Notes: generated from the sequence alone by a model not told the origin. DNA of 64,000 bases from Epiperipatus broadwayi (GCA_028023455.1 JAQFVV010006199.1:6274972-6338971), one strand, 5' to 3'. Numbered from the stretch's first letter, positions 50,545-62,965 are shown. Numbers and translations: made by a program.

Positions 50545-52040
50545 AATCATCATCATCATCGACTATTATCAATCCACTGCAGGATGAAGATCTCTCCAAG
50601 TTCAATCCATTTTCTCTGATCTTTAGCTTCTCTTCTCCACATCACCCTTGCATACTTTCTCATCTCATCCATCCATCTCACATGTGGTCTATTTCTGGGT
50701 CTCTTACAATCTCTTGGAATCAAGTTTAAGACTTCAATTGTCCATCTATTATCATCTCTTCTAGCAATATGTTCATCCCAACTTCACTTCAATCTTTTAA
50801 TTTTTTTTCAATGAGGTCACCAACACCTGTTTGTTCTCTTACCCATACATTGCATTTTTGATCTCTTCTTGTTACTCCCAGCATGCATCTTTCCATAATT
50901 CTTTGAGTGGTCTGAAGTCTCTGTATTGCTCTTCTATTAAGTGTCCATGTCTCAGATCCATAAGTAAGAACTGGCAAAACACATTTGTTAAAACCTTCCT
51001 TTTCAAACACATAGGCATATTTCCTTTTAGTATCAAGTTATTTCTACCAAAAGTACTCCAACCAAGTTTAATTATATGATTAATTTCATCCATTATGTTT
51101 TCATCTGTATTAATAATCTGATCAAGGTATTTGTAACTGTTAACTTCTTCTAATTCATCATAATCAATCTTTATTTTCATATTTTGAGAAAATCCATTAA
51201 ACATTACTTTAATCTTTTTAACATTTATCTTTAGTCCTACTTTCCTACTTTCATCTTATAACTCCTGCAACATTTCCTGAAGCTCTGAAGCATTATTTGC
51301 AAAAACAACTACATCATCTGCAAAATCTAAATGACTTAAATAATCTCCATTTACTTTCACTCCTTTAGTTTCCCATTTTAATCCACAAAATACTTCTTGC
51401 AGCACTGCTGTAAAGAGTTTTGGAGATATGGAGTCACCTTGTCTTACACCTTTCTCAATGTTGATTTTTCCAGTATCATTATGTAATCTAATTGATGCTG
51501 TTGCATTTTTATAAATATTCTTTAAAATATGACAATATCCTGGATCTATACCTTGATGATCCAATGCTTTAATCACTGAAGAAATATTTATAGAATCAAA
51601 TGCCTTTTCATAATCTACAAATCCAAAACATAATGGTAATTCATATTCATTTGTCCTTTCTATAACTTCTCTCAATACCTGGATATAATTTACTGTACTA
51701 AAACCACTTTTAAATCCAGCTTGTTCTCTTGGTTGGTAGAAATCCAATGTTTTCTGTAGACGAGTTGTAATTATCTTGGTAAAAATTTTGTATAAAACTG
51801 ATAAAAGTCTGATAGGTTTTTAATTTCTAATATCTTCTTTATCACCTTTTTAAAATATTAATATTATTACTGCATTCTTTCAATCATCTGGTACATCTTT
51901 ATCATTTAGACATTTGGTATATAACTTTGCTAAAAAAAATTATATTGTCTTCACCTGCTTCTTTTAATATATCAATAATAATTCCATCATTACCTGAAGC
52001 CTTTCTTTCCTTTATACATTTAATTGCATATCTCATTTAA
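50545..52040 (-). pseudogene. RTE-type LINE reverse transcriptase fragment, copy B
   Basis: The best-preserved RTE-type relic. The minus frame 51747-51256 is open for 163 codons and contains EQAGFKSGFSTVNYIQVL, FVDYEKAFDSI (motif A, with catalytic Asp), GVRQGDSISPKLF (motif B) and HLDFADDVVVFA (motif C, FADD near 51.31 kb). Two overlapping frames then continue to 50789 and include VLPVLTYGSETWTLNRRAIQ and LQTTQRIMERCMLGVTRRDQ, the conserved C-terminal tract of RTE LINEs. The 3' end is a CATCATCATCATC tail at 50547-50561. No endonuclease: 5'-truncated near 52040. A few frameshifts inactivate it. Confidence 0.9.
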
Positions 52041-52099
52041 AAAACAAATACATGGTGAAAACTAGTGTTGAGAAGTCTTTAAAAAAGGGGGAAATAAGT

Positions 52100-53020
52100 T
52101 AATATTTGTTCTATTGATCTTGATGAAATATTTGATAAAATAAAAAGATTGTTTATCAAATATCTTAAAAAAGAAAAAGTATAAATTAAGAAAGTAATTA
52201 TTAAGAAATTTATATAATTACAATATATTTGTAGGATTAAATATTCTTCTTACAGATGAGATAGATATAAAAACTCATGATAAAGATAAGATTAGTATCA
52301 GAGGTAGAAGAATTCATTTTATTAGATTTGCTGATGATACTTCATTATTTCTAAATAACATAGATGAGTTTATCAAAATGTTCAATAGGCCTGGTTAAGC
52401 TTATAGAAAATTTATGTTGAAACATAAATATAACTGTAAGTAAATTAATAGAAATAATCAATGAGAAAAACATTAAGAATAAGCCTTAAACAAAAAGTTA
52501 TAAAACAGTTTAGTGGTTTTTCAATATTTTAAAAATTAGTTAACTGATGATGAAATTAGCTATAATGAAATTGCAGTAAAAAATATACAATAAATTGGCT
52601 TTTAACAGAATAGAATGTTATTCTGTAGCCATGACTTATTAAAATCAGATTTAGGAAAAAGACTTTGTTTAGAAGATAACTTTATATGAAGCAAAGCTAT
52701 GATTATTTTAAAAGTAGTAATAAAAAATTGAAGGTTTAAAAATGAATATTTAGAAAAGAATAGAAGTAATATAATGTACAACTATTGGAAAAAATAACAG
52801 AGGTAATTATTTTTGAGAAAATTATCAAAAGAAAAAGAATTTGCATTAGGATTGTATATTGGATATAAAAAGTATTAAAGGTATAGAAAGTATGAGAAAT
52901 AAAGTATGAGAAGTTGATTGATGATCTTAAGGAGAGAAATAACTATATGTATTTGAAAAACAGAATAAAAGACACACTTAGAAAAGATAATCATATTTGA
53001 TAGATCTTTTGGAAGATAAC
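52100..53020 (+). pseudogene. Second-lineage RTE-type LINE RT relic
   Basis: Opposite strand to copy B and starting about 60 bp from its truncated end. Near 52310-52360 is IRFADDTSLFLNNIDEF if one decayed codon is read as Ala: the F-A-D-D core is intact in the Asp-Asp part. LGKRLCLEDNF and the surrounding CSHDLLKSD near 52620-52680 fit the segment before the Y-G-S-E-T-W tract of RTE elements. Many stops. The residue choices differ from copy B, so it is another lineage. Confidence 0.55.
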
Positions 53021-56000
53021 TAATGATAATAATTATAATAAAGTTTTAGGGCATGAAAGCACATTAAAACAGACAAGAGTAATTTTTAATACTATTTTTT
53101 ATTTTTTAATTAATAATTATTCTAACTTTGCTTATGATATAATCATTCTTCCCTATCTGTTTGTGATATTCTATTTTAAAAGTTTATTATTTTTATGAAA
53201 TATTTTGTCAATATTTATTTTTAAAAAATCAATTTAAAATTTTGACAACAAAATACATCCATTAAACTAATGTGAAAATGTTATTATTATTTTTTTAATA
53301 TTAATTTTAAAAAGTTTGTTTTATTCATGGAAAAGTAAAATATTAAAAACTTATATTTACTTTAAATGAAATAAACGTTAAAGCTTTGAATTTATATTGC
53401 AATTTATGCAAATTTATCTCACAATTTGGTTTGATCAGATTTTGAGTAATGTAACTTATAATGAAACATGAAAAAAGGTATTTTAAAGCTAATCATATAT
53501 ATATGTGACTGAATTGAAAGGGAGATATTTTGATTTCTTTTTCAGATTTTAAAGAAATTGATCAGAACAAATTTCTAATATCCATTTCATAATATTATTC
53601 TGTAATACTATTTATATAATAGTAAAAATTTGAATTGACTGTTCATTAATATATATGAACTAACATAATGAGTTTACAGACTTCAATTTTTTTGATTTAA
53701 ACTATAAAAAATATTATGGTATTTTTTGTTTAATTGTTTAATATAATAAAATTATTGACTGATTATATGTTAGATTTTGTTGAGTGCAGGGTGTGTCTGT
53801 GTGTGTGCGTGTACATTTTACACAATAAAAAAAAAAGATGATCATATTCCACTGGTTGCAAATTCATTAGTCAAGATATGCTAAGAATTACCAATCTACA
53901 AACCTATACAATGATAATCTTTTACTTGGTTAATTACTTTCAAGTAAAGAAAGATTTTATGAATTTAAAGAAGAATGGTCAAATATTAAATTGATCATTG
54001 TCTGACTTTGTGAAATTAGAAGAAAATGTAAAAAAAAAAAAAAATGTTAAAAAAAATGGATATGCACCTTATTGTAAAGAGGCAAATACAAAAGCAGAAA
54101 TAGAATAGAATTTTTTTTATACATAAAAAGTACAATGTCAATATTGTAAAGGAGATTAATAAAACAGCCACAATATTAAGATTAGTGGTTCAAGTGAATG
54201 AAAGTTTTCTGTAATTCAAATAAAAAATAGAGAATTTTTATATTGATATATTTTAAAATAAATAGTAATGTAAAATTACCCTAAGAGATCTAAGTGCTAG
54301 AACTAGAAAATGATTAAAAAATGAAAGTACTAGGAATAAATTTGGATATGAAAGATGGAGGAAGAAGTAAAAGGATATAGATTTATAGAATTTGAGAGGG
54401 GAGAAAATAGTAAATTAAGAATCTTTTTTGAGAAAAAATGCAAAATGAAAATGATATAAGAAATCTTCTAAATAAAGATGCAGAAAAATTGAAATATATT
54501 TTGACAACATAAAATGTGCCTTTTTAAAAAAAAAATGTAAAAAAAACTATCATTTAACTAATATAGCATGATCACTATCTCATACTACTATATGGAAAGT
54601 TTTGCTGTATTTTGAATTGTTTATTAACTAATATAGTTTATATAATAATTGATTATTAATTATTAAGACTACATGTGTTAAGATGAAGTTACAGAGATAA
54701 CCTATCCACAAAGATTGTATCAATAATAGATATTCCCAACTTTTAGAAATATTCCAGTGAATTAAGCTAAAACTAATAAAAAATATTTTAAAATAATAAC
54801 TAACTTTGAAGTTAATTTTGATCTGAATAAGATTAGTCAGAAAATAAAAGTTTCTATGAAAATCTACATAACCAGAAAAAACAAAATAATGCAATAATTT
54901 ATCAATAAATTTTCAAGTGCGCCAAAAACTTTAAAGAAAAAAAACAAATATGAAAATGTTTAAAGATAACTCATGTATACAATATCTGAAATTCTATGAA
55001 ATAGTAAAGAAAAAAAATGATAGAAGAAAACATGATTGTGAAATAGAAAGTATCAAAGATGTAAAATATTTGATATTAGAAGGAAAGTTATTTAAGCAAT
55101 AAAAAAAAACTATAATATTATTTTTATATAGTTTTATGTAAAATTCCTTCACAAATTTTATTATCTCTTTTTTTTTATAGTAATAATGGCCTGAATATTT
55201 TAAGTCTATCTTTCATTTGTATCTAATGTCTACTTCTGTCACTAGAAACATCATCATCCTTTAAAAGATCATGGCTTTGCTTAGCTGATCTTGACATGGA
55301 AATATATCAGTGGATTTACTATTATTAGAGTAATACTGTTAAGAATATATCACATGACTCCAGGAAAAGATTTGTTTTTTTCATAATGAAAATTGAATGA
55401 TAGAAGATGGTAATAGAAAGAATCTGATCTATTCTTTTATATATGAAATTATTTGCATAATAAGACTTATAGTTGTCTTATTGTTGTTGATTTTATTATT
55501 AATTATAGTGAAAAAATTTTAGAAATATTGTTGTTTTGAAAAGATTTGTTCTGGGCAACAACTTGTTATCAGGAGGCATTCTTAAATAAAGAAATTTTGA
55601 TTTATCCATAAGACATCCAAATATACAATGACTCATAATAACCATTTGACCAACTTCTGATATATGTGATCCAAAGATATAATGAAAGTTATCATTAGAT
55701 TTGTCAGAGTTGATTAGTTTTAGTCTGAAATTAAAATTATTTATTTTAATAAATCTAGATTTACTTTGAATTTTCTGCTAAATAATATAATGTATTTTCA
55801 AAGTCATGGAAATCATATTTTGTTGGGATTTTATTGAAGTATGTGCTTGATGTAACTTCCAATTAGTAATTAATATTTTTAAAAGTATTATATATTTTGA
55901 TCTGAGTTTTTTTTTGCTGCTAATCATTTACTAACTGAAATATATATATTTTATTCAGAAGTAAAAGACTGTTTTCAAAGACACTAAGATATATTTTGTT

Positions 56001-57490
56001 AAAAATATTGAGTCTCTTTGCTTAACATGTTAATCAAATTAAAAACCATTAATATTTGGAATCAGAAAGAAGGTGGATGCTGAAATTTTAGCACAATTAC
56101 AAATGTTTCTACAGCATTGGTTAAGTTATCAAACATATTAGTGTTTACTTTGTGAATTTGTACTCCTGAATAGTGAAAGTTATAATCCATATTAGGATGA
56201 TCATTGATAATGTTAATATCAAATATTCTTTCCTCTCCATTAATTAGTCTTTTTTCCTTTGATGATCTGGGAGTCATTTTTAAATGCCAAGATTTACTGT
56301 GAAAATATTTCTCAGATATGGAGAAAATCTGAGTAAATGCATTGATTGTTATTAATTAGAATATCAGAAGCATTTTTGTTCTAAAATATTTATAAATGTC
56401 AATATAGAGTATTGTAAAATTTAAAGACATTCAGTTAACATTATCTAGGTTAACAATTTTAATCATTTTTTGAATTCATCCAGCAAGGATTAAATTTTAG
56501 AATCACAAGAATTATTTGTTCTGGAACACTAATTAATGATAGCATTTTTTTCATAGTTAAATTGTGAATTTTTCAGATTGATACAAGAAGCATAAGGTTT
56601 TCTATTAGAAGCAAGTTTCGGATAGATGCTTTCAGTTGATGTCATCAATTATAATGTAATCTAGAATTATTAATGTCATCTAATTTATTTGGAGATTCTA
56701 ATGAGTCAAATTCAAAATAGAATGAATAACAATAGCTTTGACTAATGTTTGGTGATAATTTTTATAAATTAAAAAATAACAGTCCTTTATTCAAATTGAG
56801 AAAATAAATTAAAAAAGCTTATATTTTTTAATTGCTACATTATAACTTTAAAAATATTATTACATATCAGTTATTAAAATATATCTATTTTTAAATTCTA
56901 AAAGAAAATATCATGTAACATTCATTCTGCAGCAAACACTATATATGTTAGACATTTATAAACGAAATAATTTCATGGATATGTGGAGGAAAAAAAATAT
57001 TTTATCATAAATCTTGGAAGTTTTGAGAATTGAAATTACATGAATTTTAGATATTCTTTATATATATTTATAATTTTAAAAATTTACAAAAATATTAATT
57101 TCTATCCATTTATATATTTTAAATAATGATTGGGCTTTTTATTTAACATCTTTGATATATGCTGTAGGTTTTCTTTGTATCTCTGCATCTTTTAAAATAA
57201 TGTGTTTATATTTATTTTTTTATTAATACTGAATCTTAGCAATGTTATTTATAAGTTTAAAACATTACTTTTTAAGAGACTAGTAAACATTGTGAAGTAT
57301 TTTTAGATGAAAGCTATGGCTGGAAAAAAACCTTAATTACTATTGGATTGCTACACTCCATTTAAGTATAAATTCTATTACTATTATATTGAAATTAGTT
57401 TTAACAAAACTGTTCATCTAATGTAAGTATAAAAAAATACTTTTTGTCCTTAAGAAGAAAATATGAAAATCCGGAAAAATAAATTAGTTT
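53021..57490. other. AT-rich stretch with weak coding-like relics
   Basis: No gene supported. The minus 71-codon frame at 56062-56277 has a balanced composition (RLINGEERIFDINIINDHPN) unlike chance AT-rich frames, and the DNA around it (55600-56280, minus) reads like decayed coding sequence of an unknown protein. The plus stretch 53870-54480 is similar but weaker. Confidence 0.4.
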
Positions 57491-57497
57491 ATTAAAG

Positions 57498-57612
57498 TGT
57501 CATCTTAAATTCAATACTCACAGATCTAAAGGATTCAATTTCTATGTTAGTACTGTCACTGATCAAACAGCAATGCCCAAAGGAAAAAAAATACTGCTCA
57601 AAACATTATGTT
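57498..57612 (+). repeat. Relic of the Penelope-like tRNA-like/hammerhead-like module
   Basis: Shares with 33430-33550 the landmarks CTTAAATTCAATA, GATCTAAAGG, TTCAATTTCT, ACTGTCACTG, and CTCAAAACATT at the hammerhead-like core. The A-box part is lost. This is an independent copy of the module. Confidence 0.65.
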
Positions 57613-57877
57613 CTTCTTTTCATCTTATATTCTTCTATATGCATTGATAAAATTATAAATAATTTAATAAATCCAATTTTCTTTATCACTAAAAATGCTT
57701 ATTTTACTTAATTTAATCACTTACAGTTTCAACTGATCAGCAATCTTTTTCAAAGTTTCTTATCTAGTGATTTATATTTTTTAGTCTGATTCTTTCTTTT
57801 CAGGTTGATTTCTATTTTAAATAAATTAAATCAATAACAAACAAACACAGCTCTTCTATTTTAAAAATAGCCCATTA

Positions 57878-57883
57878 ATTTCA

Positions 57884-57915
<32 letters not shown>

Positions 57916-57922
57916 TGAAATT
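57878..57922. repeat. (TA)n palindrome capped by TTTCAGTA/TACTGAAA
   Basis: A perfect palindrome: AATTTCAGTA at the left and TACTGAAATT at the right around a pure TA array. A further (TA)n run follows at about 57935-57962. The caps suggest that the TA array grew inside an inverted repeat. Confidence 0.85.
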
Positions 57923-57929
57923 TATATAT

Positions 57930-57961
<32 letters not shown>

Positions 57962-57963
<2 letters not shown>

Positions 57964-58171
57964 CAAAACAAACCACATGCAAACTTCTTTGTAAATCTTG
58001 ATTATTTTAAAGTACAAAAAATACTCCAATGTTTTGACTATATTCTTTTATAGTCTTCTCCTTGATAAAGTCTATAAAAGAATATAGTTAAAATGGAGTA
58101 ATTTTTGTACTTTATACTAGTTCATATAATAAATCAAGATTTATAAAGAAGTTTGCATGTGGTTTGTTTTA
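57962..58171. mobile_element. Inverted-repeat unit with a second hammerhead-like family
   Basis: Arms 57962-58058 and 58068-58171 match inverted (ACAAAACAAACCACATGCAA against TTGCATGTGGTTTGTTTT). The right arm has a 14-base extra piece. Each arm, read outward from the centre, has a TGATAAAG-like start, a stem TCTATA..TATAG, then T(T/C)AAAAC and TGGAGTA. That is the order CTGATGA, stem II, GAAAC of a hammerhead as found in Penelope-like termini. The core bases are decayed, so the RNA role is inference. It looks like two inverted termini of a Penelope-like element. Confidence 0.55.
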
Positions 58172-58174
58172 TAT

Positions 58175-59915
58175 ATATTTATTTTATTTATATATAAATA
58201 TTTTTACCTTTAAGTATATGCTAATAATATATAAATCTGCTTTGTTAAAAATAATATTAGACAATTGCAAGAGATAATCCAGCATTTTAATATTTGATTG
58301 GTTGTTTTGCAAAAACTCTTGAAAGATGGACTCATATAAATATTTTTCAAAATTTAAATAAACTACAAAATAGAATGAAATAGAAAATTAGAATTCACTC
58401 TAGTTAGAAAAAAAAAATGTTTTTAGTAATATTTTCATTTTTTTAAATTTTTTTACACACCTAAAATAAATATAAATATTTTATTATATATTAAAAAGTT
58501 TGGAATCTATATTATTTTACCACTAAGTTTTATTTAGTTTCAACTAAAATCATTTCACAAAATACTAGATATAAATTTAGCTTTTTATTGATTCACTAAT
58601 AAAGACCTCTAAACAAATTTGTAAATCAAGATTTACCTTCTTTGGCCTATTGCAAGTTAGGAAATAATTTATAAATAGTACATTTTTATGTCTGCTTTTA
58701 TTTTGTATATTTTATTCAAATAGTAAATATCATAGATAGATTTCAATTACTAACAGAAAGGGAAAGATGCTTTAACTAAATCAAAACATATTCATTCATG
58801 GTGATTGCATGGTTAATGGCTAGAAGGTAGACATCTAAGTATCAAAATGACATACTTATTTGATCAAATGTAAATTTTGTTTTACTTTCCTCAACCCTTT
58901 CTCAGACAGTTTAACCACCAAGAAGTATAGTATATTGTACTTTTGGTGCCAATTTTATTAAAGAGCAATAATGTATAAATTTATTATCACAAAAAAATAT
59001 TTTAAAATAGTTGGGAATGCTGGAGAAAACAAAATGAATAATATTTTTAGCAATAATCTGATTTTAGAATAAAGCCACAAATAAGCTGAAAAAGGTAATA
59101 AACAATAAAATATCAAATGTTAAATATAGTATGTCTATTTTTAATTGGATGAATCAGTTGTGTAGGAAAGTGTGAAAAAGATAAAAGAATTTGATGTTGT
59201 GTTAAAAGATTAAATGGTTATTATGTCTAGGAATCATCATGATGATGATGATAAAGGAAACCCAAGAAGATTTTAAAAATATAATTGAAAATAAAATTAA
59301 AATAGTTTTATATTAATATTGAAAGGATTAGAATACTGTAATAGTCAGCAAAGAGAAAAATGAATTTAAGATATTATGGATTTGAATTAAAAAGTTCATA
59401 CAAAATAAAAATCTAGTTAAGCTTATGTACTGATTTAAAATAAATATTAAAAGTGCATGAGCGCATTCTGGAACTGATATAGACTTATATCTCATTTGAA
59501 TAATCATAAAATTTGGATTAACTTTTTATCAAGAAAGTAATCATTATTGGAAAATGCAAAAAAAATATTAGATTTATTTATATATATAATAAACAGGAAT
59601 AGTAGTAAATTAATTGTATAAATTTTTTTTAAAAATGTGTAGCTATTTCTTATAAATAAATTGAATTTGGATCAGCTATGAGATGTTTAAAGAGATGAAC
59701 AAATATAAATTCTGTAATAGATAAAAGTATATTTATAAATATATTGAATAATCTCAATATTATCATATATTCTTTTAAATTCATATAAATAAACAATAAA
59801 AGACAAATGACCATCAAGATGCATTTTGTGCTGAGCCAGCACTCATCAGTTGGTCCAAGTCACTATCTGTCATATATATCTTTATTGTATGAAAAATATT
59901 TATCTATATTAATTA
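58175..59915. other. AT-rich stretch
   Basis: No gene. A CATGATGATGATGATAA simple repeat at 59237-59254 might be the tail of an RTE-type element on the plus strand, but no coding part was recognised before it. A richer 70-base patch lies near 59800-59870 (GCTGAGCCAGCACTCATCAG). Confidence 0.45.
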
Positions 59916-59917
59916 AT

Positions 59918-60192
59918 TACATTTTGAATTACAAGTGTCAAATTAACTCAAGCCACATTTTTGACACCATCCACTTTAGATAAATGTAGTAATGATAATT
60001 ATCAATCATTTATTAAACTAGAGATTATATTAAACTCTAATTTGAGTTTTAAAGCTTATATATGTGTTAGACATAATCTCTAGTTTAGCAAATGATTGAT
60101 AATAATTATTCCTATAATTATCTAAAGTGGATGGTGTCAAAGATGTGAGTTGAGTTAATTTGATACGTACTTGTAATTCAAAATATAATTAT
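59918..60192. mobile_element. Inverted-repeat miniature element
   Basis: Arms of about 110 bases: 59918-60031 and 60076-60192. Matching pieces include TTTTGAATTACAAG at the outer ends, TTTGACACCATCCACTTTAGA in the middle and AAACTAGAGATTAT at the inner ends, around a loop of about 45 bases. The target duplication could not be fixed in the AT-rich flanks. Confidence 0.8.
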
Positions 60193-60499
60193 AAAAGCAT
60201 ATATAGGAAGCTTAATAAAATGAAGCAGACTAGATGAACTAGGAGAGAATGATTTTAGAATGAGAATATACAAATATAGAGACTAAAAATATATATTTAA
60301 TTTAACATGAAATACTTTATTTAGAATAATAGAATTTTAAGAATAAAATAGTAATTAAGTCAGAAATGGTTATTTCTAAAGAAAGTGAATAAATAAAATA
60401 TAAAAGTTATATATAATTTATTTATGCCTTAATAATAAGAGGTTAACTGATATGTGGAGGAAGAGATGAGATACTTATGAAATTATTTATGCAATAATG

Positions 60500-60965
60500 A
60501 AAAAAGGAAATATTTTTTTTAAAAAAAATTAAAACAGGCAAAGCTCAAGAAATTAATGAGATTCTATTTGAATCACTTAAGGCTACTGGTAGAAGGAAGG
60601 GGAGGTGAAAAAAGTAATTAAAATTTATACTCTAATAATTTATAATTCAACAGAATATCTAATGGATTTTTTTTTTCAAATTATGCTTCCAGTAGAGAAA
60701 ACAACTGGAAAATATATATAAATTAAAATATTTTGTTTAATCTTACATAAAGACCGGATGGCTTGTCCTGAATGGATTATTTTTAATAGATTAGATATGC
60801 TTCTATTTAATGAACAATTCAGATTTATAAAAGATAAAAAAATAAGACATACAATTAGAAGGATGAGAATTATCTTGTAAAAGATATATAAAAAGCAAAA
60901 TAGAGCTTTATATTTATTGATAGTGGAAAAAAGGTATTTATCAAAATAAATTGAGTTAATCTATT
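60500..60965 (+). pseudogene. RTE-type LINE RT N-terminal relic
   Basis: Readable pieces in order: AK/QEINEI-like, then YNSTEYLMDFFFQIMLPVEK near 60645-60700 (compare the RTE pattern Y-x-T-G-E-W-P-x-D-F...P-I-E-K-K), FNEQFRFIKDKKIRHTIRR near 60805-60865 (the Q-F-G-F-R-x-G-x-G-T-R-D-A-I tract), and LYLLIVEKRYLSK at the F-x-D-x-x-K-A-F position, now broken. No catalytic motif survives. Probably the same lineage as 52100-53020. Confidence 0.55.
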
Positions 60966-61054
60966 GGATATAAAAAAAATAAAAATTTCCAATTTCCAAA
61001 CAATGTTTTTTAAAAAAAAATCACAACATATCATGTTAATTTATTCACTGTACT

Positions 61055-61215
61055 ACTTTGCATGATGAAATGCAATAGTAAAAAGTTCTGATTCTGGAGC
61101 ATAAGGTCTTAGATTTGTTCCAAATCTGGCATTTGAATTTTTTATGAACTCCTGAAGAATAAACTATTTGATTATTTATTTTATTTATTAAACTGTTTTG
61201 TTTTTTTAATTTTAT
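61055..61215 (+). repeat. tRNA-derived SINE, family A, copy 2
   Basis: GGAGCATAAGGTCTTAGATTTG, split around 61097-61118, gives a B-box region closed by CAAATCTGGCATT. It is followed by TTTTTTATGAACTCCTGAA and an AT-rich tail, as in copy 1 at 5470-5600. The A-box half is degenerate and most CpGs are lost. The 61-codon minus frame here is a by-product. Confidence 0.55.
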
Positions 61216-61435
61216 TTTTAAAATATGCATGTATTAATTTATTCAATATTAAATAAAAATATATTTGAATGATTTTTTAAACTAAAATAATCAAGTTTTT
61301 GTTGTTGTTGTTGTTTTGTGTTTGCCTTTATCTGTATTAAATTAAGAATTTTAACTTGTTATATTATTATTTTTTTTGCTAAATGAAAGCAGTGTACAAA
61401 AAGTAATTATATTTTATTGTGTGCTAAAAAATTCT

Positions 61436-61516
61436 TCTCTTAACGGGATTTGATCCTGGGTGCAAATAATTCAACAATTCATAAGTCAAATTCTATAATT
61501 GCTAAGCTATAAGTGA
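61436..61516 (-). repeat. tRNA-like SINE remnant
   Basis: On the minus strand: TCACTTA and TAAGAGA pair at 6 of 7 positions as an acceptor stem, TAGCTTAGCAATTATAGAA is an A-box part and CCAGGATCAAATCCCG a good B box. About 81 nt. The D and anticodon stems are weak, so it is not a functional tRNA gene. Confidence 0.5.
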
Positions 61517-61519
61517 TTG

Positions 61520-62418
61520 CTATAATTTTATTTTCAGTGTAATTTATTCATATGTAGTTTTTAATATATCTTACTTTTTTAGTTGTAAATTTATATATTA
61601 AATTTGCTTATATAGTCTATTATAAATTATATTGCCTTTTCCAACATGTGGTTTTGTGCCATTCTCAAATGTTAAGCATCTATTTTAACATTGACCACTT
61701 ATTTCAGATAGAATGTTATCTAGAATTCTATAATGCAAGTAAAATACAAAATAAAACATGAATTAAATACTTCCATTACAGAATACTAGTGTTCTATTTC
61801 AATAATTGACTAACATTAAAATAAATGCTCAATATTTTTGAAAAGGGCACAAAATCATATCCCAAAAGAGGCTTTTTATGTATAATTATTAATATATTTA
61901 TATAGTTGTTATATATATTTTTATTATTTATTATAATTTATATGAAAAAAAAAAGCATAATGCACTTCATTAATTTTCATTTTTGATGATATAAATGATA
62001 TATAAGCAGTTCTCTATTTACAAAAGGAATCATTAAATGCATGATTGCTATTACTATATAGCTTTTAAAAAAACACTACAATGTATCACAAATTGCTATT
62101 TCTCTATACACAAAATTTATTTAAAATTATTATTATTATTATTTGCTTAGTTTTTTTTACAATGATAATTACTAGAATCATTTTTACTTTTTGTTGTTTT
62201 AATTACTTTTTTATCTATAAATTTATGAACACAATGTGTGATAATTTGCATATTTCCTATTGGGAGATAATATATATTTATGACTATCATATTTTTAAAT
62301 GATCTTTCATAAACACAAACTGCTATTATAAGGACATTTAATTTGCATTTACATCAGTTTTTATAAAAAACATTTTTTAAATGTTTTAAACTACAAGTAT
62401 TAATTTAATGGTATTTAT
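61520..62418. other. AT-rich stretch
   Basis: No gene or element recognised. Confidence 0.55.
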
Positions 62419-62432
62419 TTGTTTGATAGTAA

Positions 62433-62951
62433 CTGAAACACAGGCTTATTATATACCTGTGTCTATATATGTAATATAGGGTATATGAGCACAGACTTTC
62501 AGATTACCCATCACTCTCATATACCTTATATTACATATATAGACACAGGTATATAATAAGCCTGTGTTTCAGTTATTACATTGTAGAGATGTCTGCCCAT
62601 CCTTGCATATGTATTAAATGGATTATGTCCTGTACATGTGTGGTTCAGATTAACCTTAGGTCAACATGGGTGTGACAAGAATCTCTGCCTCAGGGTGGCC
62701 TTCGAGCATTCCATCATCAGAATTTCTATTGGATGGACAGTTGAAGAGTTGGAGTGTGTAGTAGATTGGAGCCTGTCCATTAAAGTATGAAGATTGTTTA
62801 TCCTAATATATATCTGAGCACTTATAGTATATATGTGTGGTAGATGATAATCTGGACCAACTGATGATTGCTGGTTTAGCATGAAATACGTATATTGGTG
62901 ATTATTTATCTTTTCAGCATATATGTGCTTGAGTATATCAGTGTTATTAGA
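62433..62951. mobile_element. 519-bp insertion with 14-bp target duplication and a hairpin at one end
   Basis: Exact direct repeats TTGTTTGATAGTAA lie at 62419-62432 and 62952-62965. The insert opens with a near-perfect hairpin: CTGAAACACAGGCTTATTAT (from 62433) against its complement ending at 62574, arms of about 60 bases, loop of about 25. The rest is richer than the flanks, with CCTCAGGGTGGCCTTCGAGC near 62690. A 14-bp duplication suits LINE-driven retroposition. There is no A tail, no open frame of known family and no clear tRNA part. The 108-codon minus frame (62661-62987) crosses the insert boundary and is not trusted. Confidence 0.6.
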
Positions 62952-62965
62952 TTGTTTGATAGTAA

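Noticed and set aside
50831-51079. 82-codon plus-strand frame
   Set aside because: Antisense of the RTE-type C-terminal coding region.
53540-53600. Possible exon after TTTCTTTTTCAG
   Set aside because: The frame after the acceptor-like site is short and AT-derived, with no donor or domain. Several similar T-tract/AG sites in the window (21190, 23280, 29990, 34070, 41999, 57803) were dropped for the same reason.
62685-62745. Hammerhead on the minus strand (CTGATGATGGAATGC..GAAGG)
   Set aside because: The core has GAAG rather than GAAA and no stem II of useful length.
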